Positions 47,541-56,420 of a stretch of DNA of 59,496 nt are shown piece by piece. The stretch spans positions 1 through 59,496 of the forward strand of contig JAYRWN010000134.1 of the NCBI GenBank assembly GCA_041917975.1, written 5' to 3'. The position numbers and the translations under genes are program-made. How positions within the stretch are numbered: the stretch's first letter is position 1; every line of letters starts with the position of its first letter. The DNA comes from JAYRWN01 sp041917975 (lineage in GTDB: Bacteria > Bacteroidota > Bacteroidia > Chitinophagales > Saprospiraceae). Under the pieces are notes generated by a model, which was not told where the DNA came from, searched no databases, and was given only the letters and a program-made list of their open reading frames with translations.

Positions 47541-49118
47541 ATGAAAAGACGCAACTTTTTAAAATATAATTCCGTAGTTATGCCGGGTCTGTTCGGTGGA
47601 GTGGGTGTCAGAGCTTTTGCCCATTCTCCCTTTTTGCAGGCTTTTTACAATAATTTTGTTGAAACGGATAAAGTGCTGGTTATCGTTTATCTAGGTGGTG
47701 GTGCTGATGGACTGAATATGCTGGTCCCTACGGACAGTTATAGTCAGCTTACCAAAGCCAGACCCGATGTCATCCTGCCTGAAAAATCGTTATTAAAGCT
47801 TCAAGGGGTTCAGAACCTGGGCCTCCACCCGAGTATGTCTGCCTTACAGGCTATGTACAATGAAGGGCAGATGGCTGTCGTCCAGAATGTAGGTTATCCT
47901 GAGCAAAATTATAGTCATTTTCGTTCAACGGATATCTGGATGACCGGATCAAGTGCAGATGAGGTCCTCACCAGTGGTTGGTTAGGCCGCTACCTGAATC
48001 ACGAATTCCCCAATTATCCGTTTGACTATCCGAATGCAGTGATGCCGGACCCTTTGGCCATTCAAATCGGTTATAATTTGTCGGTGGCTTTCCAAGGGCC
48101 GGTCAGCGCCATGGGCATGGTAGTCGGCGATCCGACTTCGTTTTATAATTTAGTCAATGACATTGAAGAACCGGTAGAAAACTCGGCGTACGGCTCCAAA
48201 CTTGGTTATGTGCGTCTGGTCACCAAACAGTCCCAAATTTATGGCCAGGTGGTGAAATCAGCAGCCGAGAGAGTCAATAAACAAAGCGCTTATCCTAATG
48301 ATAATTATTTGGCGGATCAGCTAAAAGTCGTGGCGCGGTTAATAGCCGGCGGATTAAAGACGCGGGTGTATATGGTGACTCATGATGGATTTGATACCCA
48401 TTCAAATCAAGTAGACGGCAGTGATCACACCAAAGGTATGCATGCCACCTTACTTAAAAAATTAGGTGAGGCCATCAGTGCTTTTCAAAAAGATCTGGAG
48501 TATCAGAATAAAGCTGACCGAGTACTCACCATGACTGTCTCAGAATTTGGCCGGCGGATAATCTCCAATGCCAGCAAAGGTACGGATCACGGGGCCGCGG
48601 CACCGGTGATGTTATTTGGTAAAAACATTAAACCGGGGATCATTGGGAAGAATCCTGCCCTCCCGATAGAAATAGGGGTGGAAGATAATTTGCCCATGCA
48701 ATACGATTTCAGATCCATTTATTCCACTGTGCTGAAAGATTGGTTTTGTCTGGGGGAAAACGACGTACAGGCCTTGTTTTCTGATGTATTTCCATCGTTG
48801 CCATTGTTAGCTTCTTCGCCCTGCATCACGACTGCAGCCCAGGAAGAATACCGCCAGGCCGGAAAAAGTTGGATAGAGGCTTATCCTAATCCATTTACCA
48901 ACTCCACCCGGATATCCTTTGAAGCCAATGATGCACCGCTCACGGTTCAATTATTCAATCCTTCCGGCCAGCTTATGGCCCAAATAGCCAAAGGACGTTT
49001 TGCTCAAGGGCGGCATGAAGTTACCTGGGATGCCCAAGGGTTACCGGCCGGGAATTATTTTGTGCGTTATCAAAGCCAGTGGGTACAGCAAGGCAAATGG
49101 GTGACCAAAGTAAATTAG
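47541..49118 (+). CDS. DUF1501 family protein with Tat-like signal and T9SS sorting domain
   Basis: The 525-residue product begins MKRRNFLKYNS, a twin-arginine pattern (RR-x-F-L-K), then a hydrophobic stretch. The DUF1501 domain (sulfatase/alkaline-phosphatase-like superfamily) fills about residues 40-430 with VYLGGGADGLNML, HFRSTDIWMTGS, DTHSNQ and SEFGRRI blocks. A T9SS type A sorting domain follows from about residue 447 (YPNPFTNS to WVTKVN). The combination implies export of a folded protein by Tat and then outer-membrane passage by T9SS. It is the second gene of the DUF1800-DUF1501 pair. Confidence 0.93.
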   Translation: MKRRNFLKYNSVVMPGLFGGVGVRAFAHSPFLQAFYNNFVETDKVLVIVYLGGGADGLNMLVPTDSYSQLTKARPDVILPEKSLLKLQGVQNLGLHPSMSALQAMYNEGQMAVVQNVGYPEQNYSHFRSTDIWMTGSSADEVLTSGWLGRYLNHEFPNYPFDYPNAVMPDPLAIQIGYNLSVAFQGPVSAMGMVVGDPTSFYNLVNDIEEPVENSAYGSKLGYVRLVTKQSQIYGQVVKSAAERVNKQSAYPNDNYLADQLKVVARLIAGGLKTRVYMVTHDGFDTHSNQVDGSDHTKGMHATLLKKLGEAISAFQKDLEYQNKADRVLTMTVSEFGRRIISNASKGTDHGAAAPVMLFGKNIKPGIIGKNPALPIEIGVEDNLPMQYDFRSIYSTVLKDWFCLGENDVQALFSDVFPSLPLLASSPCITTAAQEEYRQAGKSWIEAYPNPFTNSTRISFEANDAPLTVQLFNPSGQLMAQIAKGRFAQGRHEVTWDAQGLPAGNYFVRYQSQWVQQGKWVTKVN

Positions 49119-49194
49119 ATCTCCATATTCCTCCTGTGACGGAACCAATATTTTAAAATTTGGATTACATAAATGGATCATAGCCATATTCTTT

Positions 49195-49225
49195 TTTGGT
49201 TATGAAACTTTTGTATTTACCTTAA
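49195..49225 (+). promoter_or_regulatory. Possible promoter of the small plug-domain gene
   Basis: TTTG at 49195-49198 and TACCTTAA at 49218-49225 are 19 nt apart and match the consensus partly. The leader to the ATG at 49242 would be about 10 nt. Confidence 0.35.
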
Positions 49226-49241
49226 GCATTAATTTCGGATT

Positions 49242-49913
49242 ATGCAAAGACTAATTTACCTCTTGATATTCTGTGGAGGAATGACCTTGCCTCAACCGGG
49301 CTGGGCTCAGTTAGTAAAAGTAACTGGAAAGGTCACGGCCTTCCTGGAATTCCCCCTAAAGAAAATAGTAGTGAAAGCTAAAAAGGCTAAGACTGCCGCA
49401 GTGACCGACAGTCAGGGTTACTTTGAATTAGAGGTGCGCAAAGAGGATGTCCTGGTCATTGATCAATCCGAGTTTGCCCCTTATTCTAAGAAGATTTCCA
49501 ATGTGACAGAACCTTTAAAAATCAATTTAATCATCCGCAATAATCCTCAGGATATGGACCGTGTAGTTCACAACGGGTACATTTCCAAAGAAGACCTGGA
49601 GTACGGGCAACGTAATTTGTGGGAACGCAACAATGAATACGGCCATTTTACCAGCGCTTATGACGCTGTAAAATATGCCCTCCCCGAAGCCCAACTGGTA
49701 ACCGAGGGAGGTAATAAAGGATTTTTATTGCGAGGGGCTAAATCCATCTCCGGTCCTAATTTAGCCTTAATGGTGGTGAATGGGGTCGTCGTGGATGATA
49801 TTTCTTTTGTAAATCCGGTAGAAATAAAACGTATCTATAAAGTACCGAATGCCCAGTCCGCACTTTACGGCATCCGGGGCAGTAATGGCGTGATTCAAAT
49901 AGAAACGAAATAA
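49242..49913 (+). CDS. CarboxypepD_reg-like protein with truncated TonB plug
   Basis: The 223-residue product has a signal peptide (cleavage after WAQ, residue 23), then a CarboxypepD_reg-like domain (about residues 26-97, with the DSQGYFEL block). A short plug-like segment follows (about 130-223), ending YGIRGSNGVIQIETK. The beta-barrel expected next is absent, and a stop codon follows at once. Either it is a stand-alone periplasmic protein of a known orphan-plug type or the front part of a broken receptor. No barrel coding remains downstream. Confidence 0.85.
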   Translation: MQRLIYLLIFCGGMTLPQPGWAQLVKVTGKVTAFLEFPLKKIVVKAKKAKTAAVTDSQGYFELEVRKEDVLVIDQSEFAPYSKKISNVTEPLKINLIIRNNPQDMDRVVHNGYISKEDLEYGQRNLWERNNEYGHFTSAYDAVKYALPEAQLVTEGGNKGFLLRGAKSISGPNLALMVVNGVVVDDISFVNPVEIKRIYKVPNAQSALYGIRGSNGVIQIETK

Positions 49914-50060
49914 ACAGAGAAGGGATACCAAACGGCTCGACTTGTTTGGCTGGACAAAAAATTTTCCCATCTCGGCCAATGAAAATTACCCGACCAAAAT
50001 AATTTACCCTAATAGTATAAGTTTTTTGGATGAAGAAATTAACGCAGGAATTTTCAAAAA

Positions 50061-50392
50061 AGCAATGGCCAAAACCCAATAGCTAATGGACAACACCCAA
50101 TTCCAATTCCTCATAAACAAATATACAAATAAACAGATATACAATAAATTCGCTCCTCCGGCAAACGTTTTTTATTTCCATTTATACCAACGCAGAAAAA
50201 AATTATTTTCAATTAGCCAATGGTAAGACCCAATAAATCGTTTCCCATATACAGATATATACAAATACAAAAATAAACCGTGAGCACAGAAAATTTCTAA
50301 AGAGCCAAGTGCCAATAGCTAGCACCCAATAACTAGTCCCATAGCCAAATACACAAATACACAGATATACGATATACAAGTATACGGTTAAG
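50061..50392. repeat. AT-rich modular repeat, three X-Y units
   Basis: Three imperfect copies of a two-part unit occur in the 598-bp gap after the plug gene. Module X resembles CCAATAGCTAATGGACAACA (near 50077, 50215, 50310). Module Y resembles AAATACACAGATATAC with variants (near 50125, 50252, 50350). Units are roughly 100-140 bp apart. No coding potential is seen. It may be noncoding repeat DNA, a DNA-curvature element or a remnant. Confidence 0.55.
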
Positions 50393-50434
50393 TCCTAGCC
50401 TCTACACTCACCAGTAATTTCTGATTCCGATTAG

Positions 50435-50468
50435 AAAAAACAAAAAGGCTGCCCGAACAGACAGCCTT
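50435..50468 (-). terminator. Rho-independent terminator of the FN3 protein gene
   Basis: On the minus strand AAGGCTG (50468-50462) pairs with CAGCCTT (50451-50445) and is followed by a T-rich run (50446-50435). It lies about 45 bp after the stop of the FN3 gene. Confidence 0.75.
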
Positions 50469-50511
50469 AACTTTAAAAAATTAAACCAACCCGTTGAAAA
50501 AAATCTTATTG

Positions 50512-52662
50512 CTATTTGGTTACTTGTAGTTTTTGGGTACTAAAAGCATCCTGGCTGCGCAGGACAACCTGATATAAACCAGTTGGCAAAGCATGAATAT
50601 TAAGTTGTAAATTTTGGGTATAATCTTTAATATTTTCACGTAACACCAAGCGCCCGTATAGATCGAATATTTCTACTTTTTCCCAATTATTTTGCACAGA
50701 ATAATCATTGATGCGCACGTTAACTATTCCGGATGCCGGATTGGGAAATACGGTGAGGGCGGAATTGTCTACCGGCGCAGGAGTAAAAAGGATTTCTTCA
50801 TCCGTAAGGGAGGCTGGGGTAGTGAAGGTAAACCAGCCGGAATAATCGCTCTTAACGGTAGTGCTGCACAGGCTGCGGACTTTGAATTTGTACTCTGAAT
50901 TTGCTCTTAATCCAATCACCCATACCCGGTTGGTGCTCAGCTTGGTTTTAAACTTGTATTTATTCGTATTGGCACCGCTGTTTTCGACTTCCACTTCATA
51001 ACGATGATTGGCAGCCACATCATTCCAGGTCAAATAGGTGCTGGTCCGGCGCAAGGTTTGAGTCGCAAGACCATCCGGAATAGCGCAACTGGAGACCGAT
51101 ACACTGTTGCCAAAGAAAAACCAGGCAGACCAGTCGGAATTTTCAGTTGTTGTGCATCTGCTCTTTACTTTATATTTAAATGGGCCGTTACCGGTTAAAT
51201 TCAAGGTGTGTGTAGTAGCGGTAACTGTATCCCTGATATTAAAGATTTTGGGGTTTCCGGAAGCATTTTCTATTTCCAGAATATAACCAACGGCTCCGCT
51301 AAAACCGGTCCAACTAAGGGTGTAACTGGACAGACTTTTTACAGCTTTAAGTCCATCAGGTATGCCACAGTTTACCACCGTGCCGTTTGAATTCGTACCA
51401 GCTGAAGCTGTATTAAAAACAAACCAGCTTGACCAGTCTGATTGAGAGGTAGAACTGCATAATTGACGGACTTTAAATTTATAGGCTCTTCCAGTTAACA
51501 GGCCACTTACTTTGACCATAGTATCTTGTACGGTGAGTTCCCGTTTATATGCAGTAGGGTTTCCAGAAGCATTTTCTATTTCTACGCGATAGGATGATCC
51601 GGTGCGATTCCAATGCAAGGTAACCATGGAGTCACCGGCCTGAATGACGTGTAACCCGGCTGGCACCAGACAATTAGGATCTGTACCTATACCTGTGCCA
51701 GATGCCGAATTGAAGGTAACAAAAGCAGACCAATCGGATTGAGAACTGCCACATTGGCTGCGCACTTTAAATTTGTAAGGTTGGTTGGCGACTAAGCCAG
51801 TGACGGTGTAAGAATTTGTTGACACCAGGGTTTCAATATTGAACACGGTTGGGTTGCCCGAAGCATCTTCTACCTCTATGGTGTAGGAAGAAACCCCGCT
51901 CACCACGGTCCAGGTCAGCACTGCTGAGGTTCCATTGGCGGAGGAAACAGTTAAGCCGCTCGGTACAGCACAACTACCACCGGTGCCAGTTCCTGTTCCG
52001 GAAGCGGAATTGAAGGTAACAAAAGCAGACCAATCGGATTGAGAACTGCCACATTGGCTGCGCACTTTAAATTTGTAAGGTTGGTTGGCGACTAAGCCAG
52101 TGACTGTGTAAGAATTTGTTGACACCAAGGTTTCAATATTGAACACGGTTGGGTTGCCCGAAGCATCTTCTACCTCTATGGTGTAGGAAGAAATGCCACT
52201 CACCGCGGTCCAGGTTAGCACTGCTGAGGTACCATTGGCGGATGACGCGCTTAATCCGGTTGGGACGGAACAACTGCTGCCCGTGCCTGTACCAGTCCCG
52301 GTGCCGGTTCCTGAACCGGTGGTGGTGAAATCAGACCAACCCGACCAATCCGAGTGGTCATCGCCGTTGCATCTGCCGCGTACTTTGAATTTATAAGCGG
52401 CATTAGCTACCAAACCACTTACGGAAGTGTTGGTACCATTGACATTAAATTCTGTATTAAAGGCCACCGTGTTCGAACCGGTATTTTCTACTTCTACGGT
52501 GTATCCAATTACACCAGAAACAACATTCCAACTCAGTGACGCGGAATTTTGAGCTGGTGTGGCGCTCAATCCGGAAGGAGGTGAGCATTGAGCCCAGGCG
52601 TTATTTATGAAGATAAAACTTAAGAAGAACCAGGGCAGGAGGGATAGAGTTAATTTTTTCAT
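50512..52662 (-). CDS. Secreted protein with six fibronectin type III domains and T9SS sorting domain
   Basis: The 716-residue product has a signal peptide (1-24, ending WAQ). Six FN3-like domains (about 25-625) follow, each starting C-x-x-P-x-G-L and carrying a Y-K-F/Y-K-V-R-x-x-C strand. Short linkers are made of Gly-Thr dipeptides. A type A T9SS sorting domain occupies about 639-716 (VFPNPASG to LQVTK). Domains two and three are nearly identical, with a 300-bp repeat period in the DNA, which suggests a recent duplication. The protein is probably surface exposed and may bind other cells or polymers; the ligand is unknown. Confidence 0.92.
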   Translation of the reverse strand: MKKLTLSLLPWFFLSFIFINNAWAQCSPPSGLSATPAQNSASLSWNVVSGVIGYTVEVENTGSNTVAFNTEFNVNGTNTSVSGLVANAAYKFKVRGRCNGDDHSDWSGWSDFTTTGSGTGTGTGTGTGSSCSVPTGLSASSANGTSAVLTWTAVSGISSYTIEVEDASGNPTVFNIETLVSTNSYTVTGLVANQPYKFKVRSQCGSSQSDWSAFVTFNSASGTGTGTGGSCAVPSGLTVSSANGTSAVLTWTVVSGVSSYTIEVEDASGNPTVFNIETLVSTNSYTVTGLVANQPYKFKVRSQCGSSQSDWSAFVTFNSASGTGIGTDPNCLVPAGLHVIQAGDSMVTLHWNRTGSSYRVEIENASGNPTAYKRELTVQDTMVKVSGLLTGRAYKFKVRQLCSSTSQSDWSSWFVFNTASAGTNSNGTVVNCGIPDGLKAVKSLSSYTLSWTGFSGAVGYILEIENASGNPKIFNIRDTVTATTHTLNLTGNGPFKYKVKSRCTTTENSDWSAWFFFGNSVSVSSCAIPDGLATQTLRRTSTYLTWNDVAANHRYEVEVENSGANTNKYKFKTKLSTNRVWVIGLRANSEYKFKVRSLCSTTVKSDYSGWFTFTTPASLTDEEILFTPAPVDNSALTVFPNPASGIVNVRINDYSVQNNWEKVEIFDLYGRLVLRENIKDYTQNLQLNIHALPTGLYQVVLRSQDAFSTQKLQVTK
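51707..52260 (-). repeat. Near-identical 300-bp coding repeat in the FN3 gene
   Basis: 51707-51960 and 52007-52260 are almost the same sequence offset by exactly 300 bp, with only scattered differences concentrated at the low-coordinate end and the high-coordinate end of the unit. The other four FN3 units are clearly diverged. Confidence 0.85.
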
Positions 52663-52708
52663 TTTATTAATAATTTATCTGGTTAGACTAATTTTTTATT
52701 TAATAATA

Positions 52709-52739
52709 TAAAGGTAGATGTAAGACCGGCCTGGGACAA
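52709..52739 (-). promoter_or_regulatory. Promoter of the FN3 protein gene
   Basis: On the minus strand TTG (52739-52737) is followed after 20 nt by TACCTTTA (52716-52709), one mismatch from TAnnTTTG. The leader to the ATG at 52662 would be about 40 nt. The rest of 52740-52978 shows nothing I can support. Confidence 0.5.
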
Positions 52740-52978
52740 TTTAGATTGCTCGAACGGGAAAAATCTCCTTCTGAACCAGTAAATATTAAGACTTCATTAA
52801 GAATAAAACCACCTATGCCGTATCAAAACTATTTATGGATTGAAAATAGATTTATAAGTATTATTAATTAATAAATTCAAGGAAAGACAAATCGTTTAAA
52901 TTTAAATTCAGGTTCTTGTAAAACGCTGATGATTATATAAAGGAGAAAGGAAATATTACCTCAATAAGGCCGAAAGAA

Positions 52979-53001
52979 AAGGAGGTCAAAATGACCTCCT
53001 T
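52979..53001 (-). terminator. Terminator of the cytochrome-YceI-DUF5777 operon
   Basis: AAGGAGGTCA (52979-52988) and TGACCTCCTT (52992-53001) form a perfect 10-bp stem with a 3-nt loop. On the minus strand a CTTTTCTTTC run follows. It lies about 60 bp after the DUF5777 stop. Confidence 0.75.
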
Positions 53002-53059
53002 AGGAAAGAAATTTTATAAATGCAACAACTAAATGAGCAACATTAAATTTTACCTGAAA

Positions 53060-53941
53060 TTAATTTTTATGTTTTGGTTTGGTGATCGTAAAGACGCGTG
53101 AAACATTGAAACCGAAATGGATGTCTCCATTTGTCCAACTTCCAATATTTTCGGCTACGAATCCTTTTTCGATCATGGAGGTGGAATTGGTAAAATGTAA
53201 TTGAAAAACGTGACCACCCGTTTCTATATCAAAACCTATGGATAAAGAATTTTTATATTCGGAAGCTAACTGATCGGGCAATACATATATATATTCGGCA
53301 TTTAAGGCCATGCGTTTGGATAATTTCTGACGGAGTGCTCCGGCCACAGCAAGGACATCATTTTTTTCTACCTTGGTGGCTACTAAATTGCGATGTACGA
53401 AAGTAGGAGAAATTTGCATGGAAAATTTTTCGCTGAATTTGCGGCCGATAATTAGTTGTCCGGTATAATATAACCTGGAACTAAAATAATTTTCGCGGTC
53501 AGGGTCCGCAAATTTTACCGATTTAAGAGCGGAGGTGCCCAAGATGGCCAAGGTGATGGGCATGTTTTTAGCTCCGCTGCTCTGGCGTAGAATTTTATAT
53601 TTCGCCCAACCGTCAAATGTTTTTTCAAAGCTGCTTCGCCCCACGCCAATAGTCAACCGGTCGGTCAGGCCATAATCAAATCCCAGTCGAATGCTGGCAT
53701 TATCCAAACCGAATAATTCATAAAAACCCCCGCTGAGAAAACCAAAACGGTGACTGATCTTGAAATCCAGAACACCACCGGCTGTGCTTTCCAAAGAGTG
53801 TAAATTGATAACCCGGTTGGTTTTAAAACTGGCCGAAATATAATTCGTTTCCTCTTCTGCACCTAATAAGGCTAATAAATCTTCCTGACTAAAAAGTAAA
53901 GTGGGTAGTGAGAGTAGGAAAATAGATAGAATCCGCAACAT
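53060..53941 (-). CDS. DUF5777 family outer-membrane beta-barrel protein
   Basis: The 293-residue product has a signal peptide (1-18, ending FSQ). Alternating amphipathic strands of a beta-barrel follow, with the block RVINLHSLESTAGGVLDFKI that marks the DUF5777 family. The family is often next to YceI and cytochrome-like lipoproteins, as here, where it is the last of five genes. It starts 27 bp after the YceI stop. Role unknown; a porin-like function linked to the operon's redox or lipid-binding proteins is inference. Confidence 0.88.
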   Translation of the reverse strand: MLRILSIFLLSLPTLLFSQEDLLALLGAEEETNYISASFKTNRVINLHSLESTAGGVLDFKISHRFGFLSGGFYELFGLDNASIRLGFDYGLTDRLTIGVGRSSFEKTFDGWAKYKILRQSSGAKNMPITLAILGTSALKSVKFADPDRENYFSSRLYYTGQLIIGRKFSEKFSMQISPTFVHRNLVATKVEKNDVLAVAGALRQKLSKRMALNAEYIYVLPDQLASEYKNSLSIGFDIETGGHVFQLHFTNSTSMIEKGFVAENIGSWTNGDIHFGFNVSRVFTITKPKHKN

Positions 53942-53968
53942 CTTTATTCTTTGAGGCTTAAAATAGAT

Positions 53969-54523
53969 TTAATTATTTGGGAGTGGCTGATAATTTGCTT
54001 TTACAGTTACATCCACATTTTTAGCAATTTTATCTTTCACCAATCCGGGTATGGCGATATTATAATCAGCGACTGCAATGGTAAAAGTAGTTGTTCCGCT
54101 CAAAGCACCTCCCTTAACATTTAAGGTTACATCCGCAATAATATCTTTAGTAACCCCGTGAATGGTGAGTTGACCTTTGGCTTTTGCCGTTGTTGCGCCA
54201 TCTTTAGTACTGTTAATTGGAGCTCCGCTTAATTGCCCTTTAAATACAGCTTTAGGAAATTTTCCACTCTCCAGATAATTCTCATTAAAATGTTCTTGCA
54301 TCAGCGCTTTTTCAAATTGAAATGCTTTTATAAGTACTGAGAATTCAATCTGACCATCCGCCAAATTTATTACACTTACTCCGGAATTATTTTGAGCTTC
54401 GATGGTTTCTAAGGGAGCTTTGGAAAAAAAAGAAACTTTAGCTTCTTTGGTAAATACTTTTTGAGCATTTAACTGCAGTGCCAAAATAAACAAAGTCAGG
54501 GCAACAAAATAGGTTTTATTCAT
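53969..54523 (-). CDS. YceI-family lipid-binding protein
   Basis: The 184-residue product has a signal peptide (1-20, ending NAQ) and an YceI lipocalin-like domain. Recognisable elements are VSFFSKAPLETIEAQNN, FNENYLESGKFPKAVFKG and GQLTIHGVTKDI. YceI proteins bind isoprenoid quinone-like lipids in the periplasm. The context with two cytochrome-like lipoproteins fits a quinone-related role, but this is inference. It lies 26 bp after the OB-fold gene. Confidence 0.93.
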   Translation of the reverse strand: MNKTYFVALTLFILALQLNAQKVFTKEAKVSFFSKAPLETIEAQNNSGVSVINLADGQIEFSVLIKAFQFEKALMQEHFNENYLESGKFPKAVFKGQLSGAPINSTKDGATTAKAKGQLTIHGVTKDIIADVTLNVKGGALSGTTTFTIAVADYNIAIPGLVKDKIAKNVDVTVKANYQPLPNN

Positions 54524-54549
54524 AGTAAGAATTTATTTATTTATAAATT

Positions 54550-54957
54550 TTAAATGATAATACATCTTATTAGCACCACATCCATCAGATAACCTGAACA
54601 TACGCCTCTCAGCGTTATTTCTTGTCCCTGCTGTAATGCAGAAGATGATGGTTTTTGATTTTGGTCCATGTCACAGATGATTGCACCCATGGCATCCTGT
54701 GCATCCAGAGTAATACGTGTAGTGCCGTCTTCCAGCGAGATCGATTTTATCACCCCACGTAATTCTATGGTTTTATCTAAATAGGTTTGATTAGCCTGAG
54801 TTTCATCAGTAGTAAATGCAGATAATAATGCCGCAGGGGCTAAAACAAAATCTGCCGGTTTTTTTTGCAGGTCAGCAAAAGGTTTATTATACATTTTATA
54901 ACCGAGGTAACCTCCGATTAAACCTAAGAATAAAACAAGTGCAAATATTTTTTTCAT
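54550..54957 (-). CDS. Membrane-anchored OB-fold (tRNA_anti-like) protein
   Basis: The 135-residue product has an N-terminal membrane anchor or signal (about residues 4-20). An OB-fold of the tRNA_anti-like type follows: TIELRGVIKSISLEDGTTRITLDA then ICDMD and ITLRGVCSGYLMDVVL. It is probably periplasmic. Such small proteins are common in Bacteroidota next to YceI and cytochrome genes. It lies 14 bp after the upstream cytochrome-like gene. Confidence 0.82.
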   Translation of the reverse strand: MKKIFALVLFLGLIGGYLGYKMYNKPFADLQKKPADFVLAPAALLSAFTTDETQANQTYLDKTIELRGVIKSISLEDGTTRITLDAQDAMGAIICDMDQNQKPSSSALQQGQEITLRGVCSGYLMDVVLIRCIII

Positions 54958-54971
54958 CTCGGTCTGATTGT

Positions 54972-55343
54972 TTAATTATTGGGAGCTCCGGCATTGATCC
55001 AGGCGGCCACCTGACTTAACTGACAATCGCTTAGTTTTGGCGCGTCTTTAGGCATGGGAGAATAACCTGTGCGGTGGTTGATGGCTCCATCCAGCCGGTC
55101 ATTGTCCACCATACCCTTAAGTGCAGTATACCCTTCCAGAATTACATCACCCTGCCGGGCTGCTGAGCTATGGCATGCATAACAATTGCTCCGGATGATC
55201 GGCAATATGGTAGAAGTATACGTGACGTTAGTGGTGGCGCAAGTATTGTCGGGGTACAATTCTTCTTCATTATCATAAAAACAGGCGGTCATCAGGCAAC
55301 ACACACTCCAGATCATTATTCCTTTTAGTACTCGTTTCTCCAT
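54972..55343 (-). CDS. Cytochrome c-like lipoprotein
   Basis: The 123-residue product has an N-terminal signal with a possible lipidation cysteine (MTACFYD). One c-type heme motif C-Y-A-C-H lies near residue 55, then a short domain ending SDCQLSQVAAWINAGAPNN, the planctomycete-type cytochrome pattern. The distal Met is probably in YSPMPKDAP. It resembles the C-terminal half of the upstream 268-residue protein. It lies 4 bp after that gene's stop. Confidence 0.88.
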   Translation of the reverse strand: MEKRVLKGIMIWSVCCLMTACFYDNEEELYPDNTCATTNVTYTSTILPIIRSNCYACHSSAARQGDVILEGYTALKGMVDNDRLDGAINHRTGYSPMPKDAPKLSDCQLSQVAAWINAGAPNN

Positions 55344-55347
55344 GATC

Positions 55348-56154
55348 TTAATTATTTAACCTGCCTCCATCTATCCAGGCTTTGATTTGGTTAATATAAC
55401 AGGCTGGAAGCTGGGCCTGATTTTGCGGCATTTTGGCGGCTCCACTGCTCCAGGCTATAGAACTGTATAACTTACCACTTTCTGCTGCGGCTTTAACTCC
55501 GGCGTGGCTGGCCAGGTTAATACCGCCGGAAGCGCCATTTCCGCTATGGCAGCCCGTACAATACGTCTTCAGGATGGGATTCACATGCGCTTGATACATA
55601 ATGTTTTTTGTGTTACATCCGGTGGTATTGACCGTCGTGCAGGAATCATTGGTAGCACCCTGGTCCACCCATTTTTTAATCAAGGCAATTTGTTGAGGGG
55701 TAAGTCGGTCACGCGGGGCGGGGGGCATCGCTTTTTTGCCGGATGTAACCGTAAGCACTTCGTAAAGTTCACTATCCGTCCAGCGATTAGGCTTTATTTC
55801 CCCTGTGCTAATGATGTTTTGATAAGAATCCATGATTACGCCATCTTCTTTAGTAATGCGGTCATGACAGGTGGGGATGGCACAATTGGATACCAAAATC
55901 GGTAAGATTTGGGTGGCAAAATAGACCTTATTCGTATCGCAGGTCACGGTGTTGGTTACGGAAGTATCACCCGGTGGCACCACGGTGGTCGTATCGTCGA
56001 TTTTTGTGGTGTCTTGCGGTTGGCCGCTGTCCGGACCAATGACGGGATCGTGCTGACAGGACATCATATTGAGCATGAAGGTGCACAAGATGAAACCACT
56101 GATACTATAGATTAACCAACGCATGGAATCGGATTGATACTTACCTGACGGCAT
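55348..56154 (-). CDS. Two-domain cytochrome c-like lipoprotein
   Basis: The 268-residue product has a hydrophobic N-terminal signal ending MMSC and then a Thr/Pro-rich linker. Two heme-type modules follow: the first has C-A-I-P-T-C-H, a CX4CH motif, and the second C-T-G-C-H. Each module ends in a W-I/V-x-x-G sequence and has MPP or MPQ as a likely distal ligand. An alternative ATG at 56124 would give a shorter, more normal signal. It is the first gene of a five-gene operon (cytochrome, cytochrome, OB-fold, YceI, DUF5777). Confidence 0.88.
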   Translation of the reverse strand: MPSGKYQSDSMRWLIYSISGFILCTFMLNMMSCQHDPVIGPDSGQPQDTTKIDDTTTVVPPGDTSVTNTVTCDTNKVYFATQILPILVSNCAIPTCHDRITKEDGVIMDSYQNIISTGEIKPNRWTDSELYEVLTVTSGKKAMPPAPRDRLTPQQIALIKKWVDQGATNDSCTTVNTTGCNTKNIMYQAHVNPILKTYCTGCHSGNGASGGINLASHAGVKAAAESGKLYSSIAWSSGAAKMPQNQAQLPACYINQIKAWIDGGRLNN

Positions 56155-56420
56155 ATTTTATTAAAGTCAATACAAAGGACGATGTATTAAATCTTTAAAT
56201 CAACTAAAGTCTCCCAAACCGGGATAAATCTACTCCGAACGGGAAGGATTATCACCTGGAAAATTAGGGCGATTATTTTAAAGGACTTTTTTGCTTCATC
56301 ATAAGAATGTGGATGTAGATATTAAAATCAGTATAATCACTTGATAAGCTTGAGTTAAAAAAGCAAATCTGTAATTACTAATCAATTTTTTCAGCTTTAA
56401 TGTTTAATTGAAATTAAATC
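56155..56420. other. Intergenic region with no recognised feature
   Basis: This AT-rich upstream region of the cytochrome operon shows no clear promoter or RNA gene before the extragenic repeat begins. Confidence 0.4.

Noticed and set aside
50061..50392. CRISPR array
   Set aside because: The units are imperfect, composite and of unequal spacing, and no cas gene is nearby.
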